Source of the DNA: Eutreptiella sp. 'Long Island Sound 2002'
Taxonomy: Eukaryota; Euglenozoa; Euglenophyceae; Eutreptiales; Eutreptiaceae
Reading direction: 5' to 3'
NCBI GenBank assembly: GCA_964036045.1
Contig: OZ038390.1
Coordinates: forward strand, 32,676,819 to 32,740,818
DNA: 64,000 nt
A model generated the notes under the pieces. It saw nothing but the letters and a program-made list of their open reading frames with translations, searched no databases and had not been told where the DNA came from. Shown here one piece after another: positions 62,721 through 64,000 of the stretch; the stretch's first letter is position 1; the number at the start of each line of letters is the position of its first letter. Position numbers and translations under genes: made by a program.

Positions 62721-64000
62721 GTCTAGCCCCTGGGGGGGGGTTGTCACTTGGCCCATGAACAACAAGAAATCAATTGGAAATCACCGGTACTGAAGAAAAA
62801 TTTTAGTTGGGTTATAGTAGCATTGGTTGGTCGGGAGTGGTGTACGCGGGGGGGGGGGGGGGGGGCTGTCAGGGGGGCTGGACAAGGGGGGGGAGGGTAC
62901 CCTCCTGAGGACCAATGCCCCCCCGTGCACAGGCGCAGGCGCATGTCGGCTGGGTGCTTTGGCCGACAACACACGGCTGAATGTTGGAGGAACAATGCGG
63001 ACGTTTGCCAGTTGTACATGCGAAGGTCCGCTGGTTGCGAAATGGAAGTATGTGGAGAAGTGCCGAACATTGCTGCATATGCAGACCAGGACGTGCATGT
63101 GTGGGGCGCTTTGTTGACCCGCATGTGCCCCCTGGACGTCACACCTCCTCTGGGAGCATCAACGGCAACAACAACGGGCCCACGCACCCAACCCCTTGAG
63201 GCCGCGTGGCCTCCTCTTCAAAGCCGAGGGCAGGCTTAATATGCAATCGAGTACGTATTGGATCTAATGCGTATTAGATCAAGTACATATCCCCCCCCCC
63301 CCCCTGTAATCAAGCAATCAAACAATGAACTGTGATCGGTAGCTATGACCATATGCCTGTGACAGGGGGGTATATGCGAGCTCAGTATCCGTTGCTCATG
63401 GCCCCCTCCCTGTAACCCCCCCCCCCCCAATGAGGGGGACTGTCACTTTGACAAAAAGGAAATACCAGGCGCCAAAGGCGCTGAAGAAAAATTTTCTTTC
63501 GGTTATATTGGAACTGCTGCAGTTTCAGTGCTACCATTGTGTGGTGCAACCCCCCCCCCCCCCCCCCGGATGGGGGTTGGGGGGGATTGCCCCCCATGAC
63601 CTTCCCCCCTTCATCATAGGGGGACTGGCCTGACACTCGGGGTGGGATTACAGGGGGGGATTGGAGCCAATACGCATGAGATCTAATACTTACTGATCTC
63701 TCACGCATTGGATTGAATACGCGTATTGAACATGTAAAACGGACATATTCCACCCTTTTTCGGAGGGCTTCGCTTCTCCTCTCCTCTCCTTACCATTCCC
63801 TGTTCGAGGCTGTGTGGAGTTCTGTGGTGAGCGACGTCGAGGGGCAGGGGCCGTCTGCAGTGATGGGGTCGGACACTGCGGCCACGCCGAGGCCCCGTCG
63901 TCAAAGCCAAACTATGTCCGCCCTTCGATTGCGGTGGTTGGGTCTCCCTCGGAGGTGGTCCGGGGCGCACCCGCATGCGCACCCGCCGACCGGACGCGAG
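62721..64000. other. Repeat-rich end of the window, no gene assigned
   Basis: Holds copies of the 49430-49700 repeat (about 62745-62860 and 63420-63650), several C/G runs, and two A/T-rich stretches with inverted words (ggatctaatgcgtattagat at 63259; gagatctaatac and cgcattggattgaatacgcg near 63679-63727). A Cys-rich frame at 62940-63110 was examined but its phase does not fit the ELAPOR-like gene. Confidence 0.4.

Noticed and set aside
62940-63138. Cys-rich frame considered as the next exon of the ELAPOR-like gene or a meckelin-like piece
   Set aside because: The frame that looks protein-like has entry phase 2, whereas the upstream exon ends in phase 0, and the phase-0 frame has an early stop.

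Overview
The window looks like nuclear DNA of a photosynthetic eukaryote, probably a microbial alga. Three observations support this. The clearest gene is a bacterial-type sigma-70 factor cut into at least eight exons by GT-AG introns, the form expected of a nucleus-encoded plastid RNA polymerase sigma factor. A second gene encodes a secretory cysteine-rich protein resembling eukaryotic ELAPOR/EIG121. The rest is crowded with LINE relics, DNA transposons, MITE-like inverted-repeat elements, microsatellites and runs of 9-20 C or G. The species cannot be named from the sequence alone.

Layout. About 0.1-3.9 kb: LINE reverse-transcriptase relic between two copies of one LINE-tail-like repeat. 5.9-6.8 kb: two phase-compatible candidate exons of unknown function. 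6.8-8.9 kb: very long (TG)n arrays. 9.2-26.4 kb: sigma-factor gene; its 882 coding bases cover about 17.1 kb, so about 95% is intron, and those introns hold MITEs, a minus-strand HTH/zinc-finger transposon ORF, a 16-bp minisatellite and A/T palindromes. 27.5-29.2 kb: MITE, a possible RING-CH membrane protein ORF and a segment duplicated from 19.7 kb. 30.6-38.2 kb: 10-bp minisatellites around a decayed LINE, an intact RNase H ORF and a second LINE relic, with tRNA-like (SINE-like) sequences. 38.7-40.8 kb: duplicated element, then a two-exon 223-aa gene that may have a tubby/LURP-one-like fold. 43.8-45.7 kb: decayed DDE transposon and TG-tailed repeats. 46-52.3 kb: mostly unassigned repeats and a retroelement tail domain. 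52.5-54.0 kb: the best preserved DDE_Tnp_4-type transposase with a C-terminal zinc finger. 54.7-55.2 kb: deleted second copy of the 38.7 kb element. 56.5-61.5 kb: ELAPOR-like gene whose first intron holds a 3.4-kb TGCAC pentamer satellite. 61.5-64 kb: DDE fragment, a 22-bp perfect palindrome and repeats.

The host genes are not an operon; each is an independent intron-containing gene. The gene models rest on splice-phase agreement and recognition of family motifs by eye. No alignment, transcript or database search was run. Most long open frames here are produced by simple repeats and are not genes.
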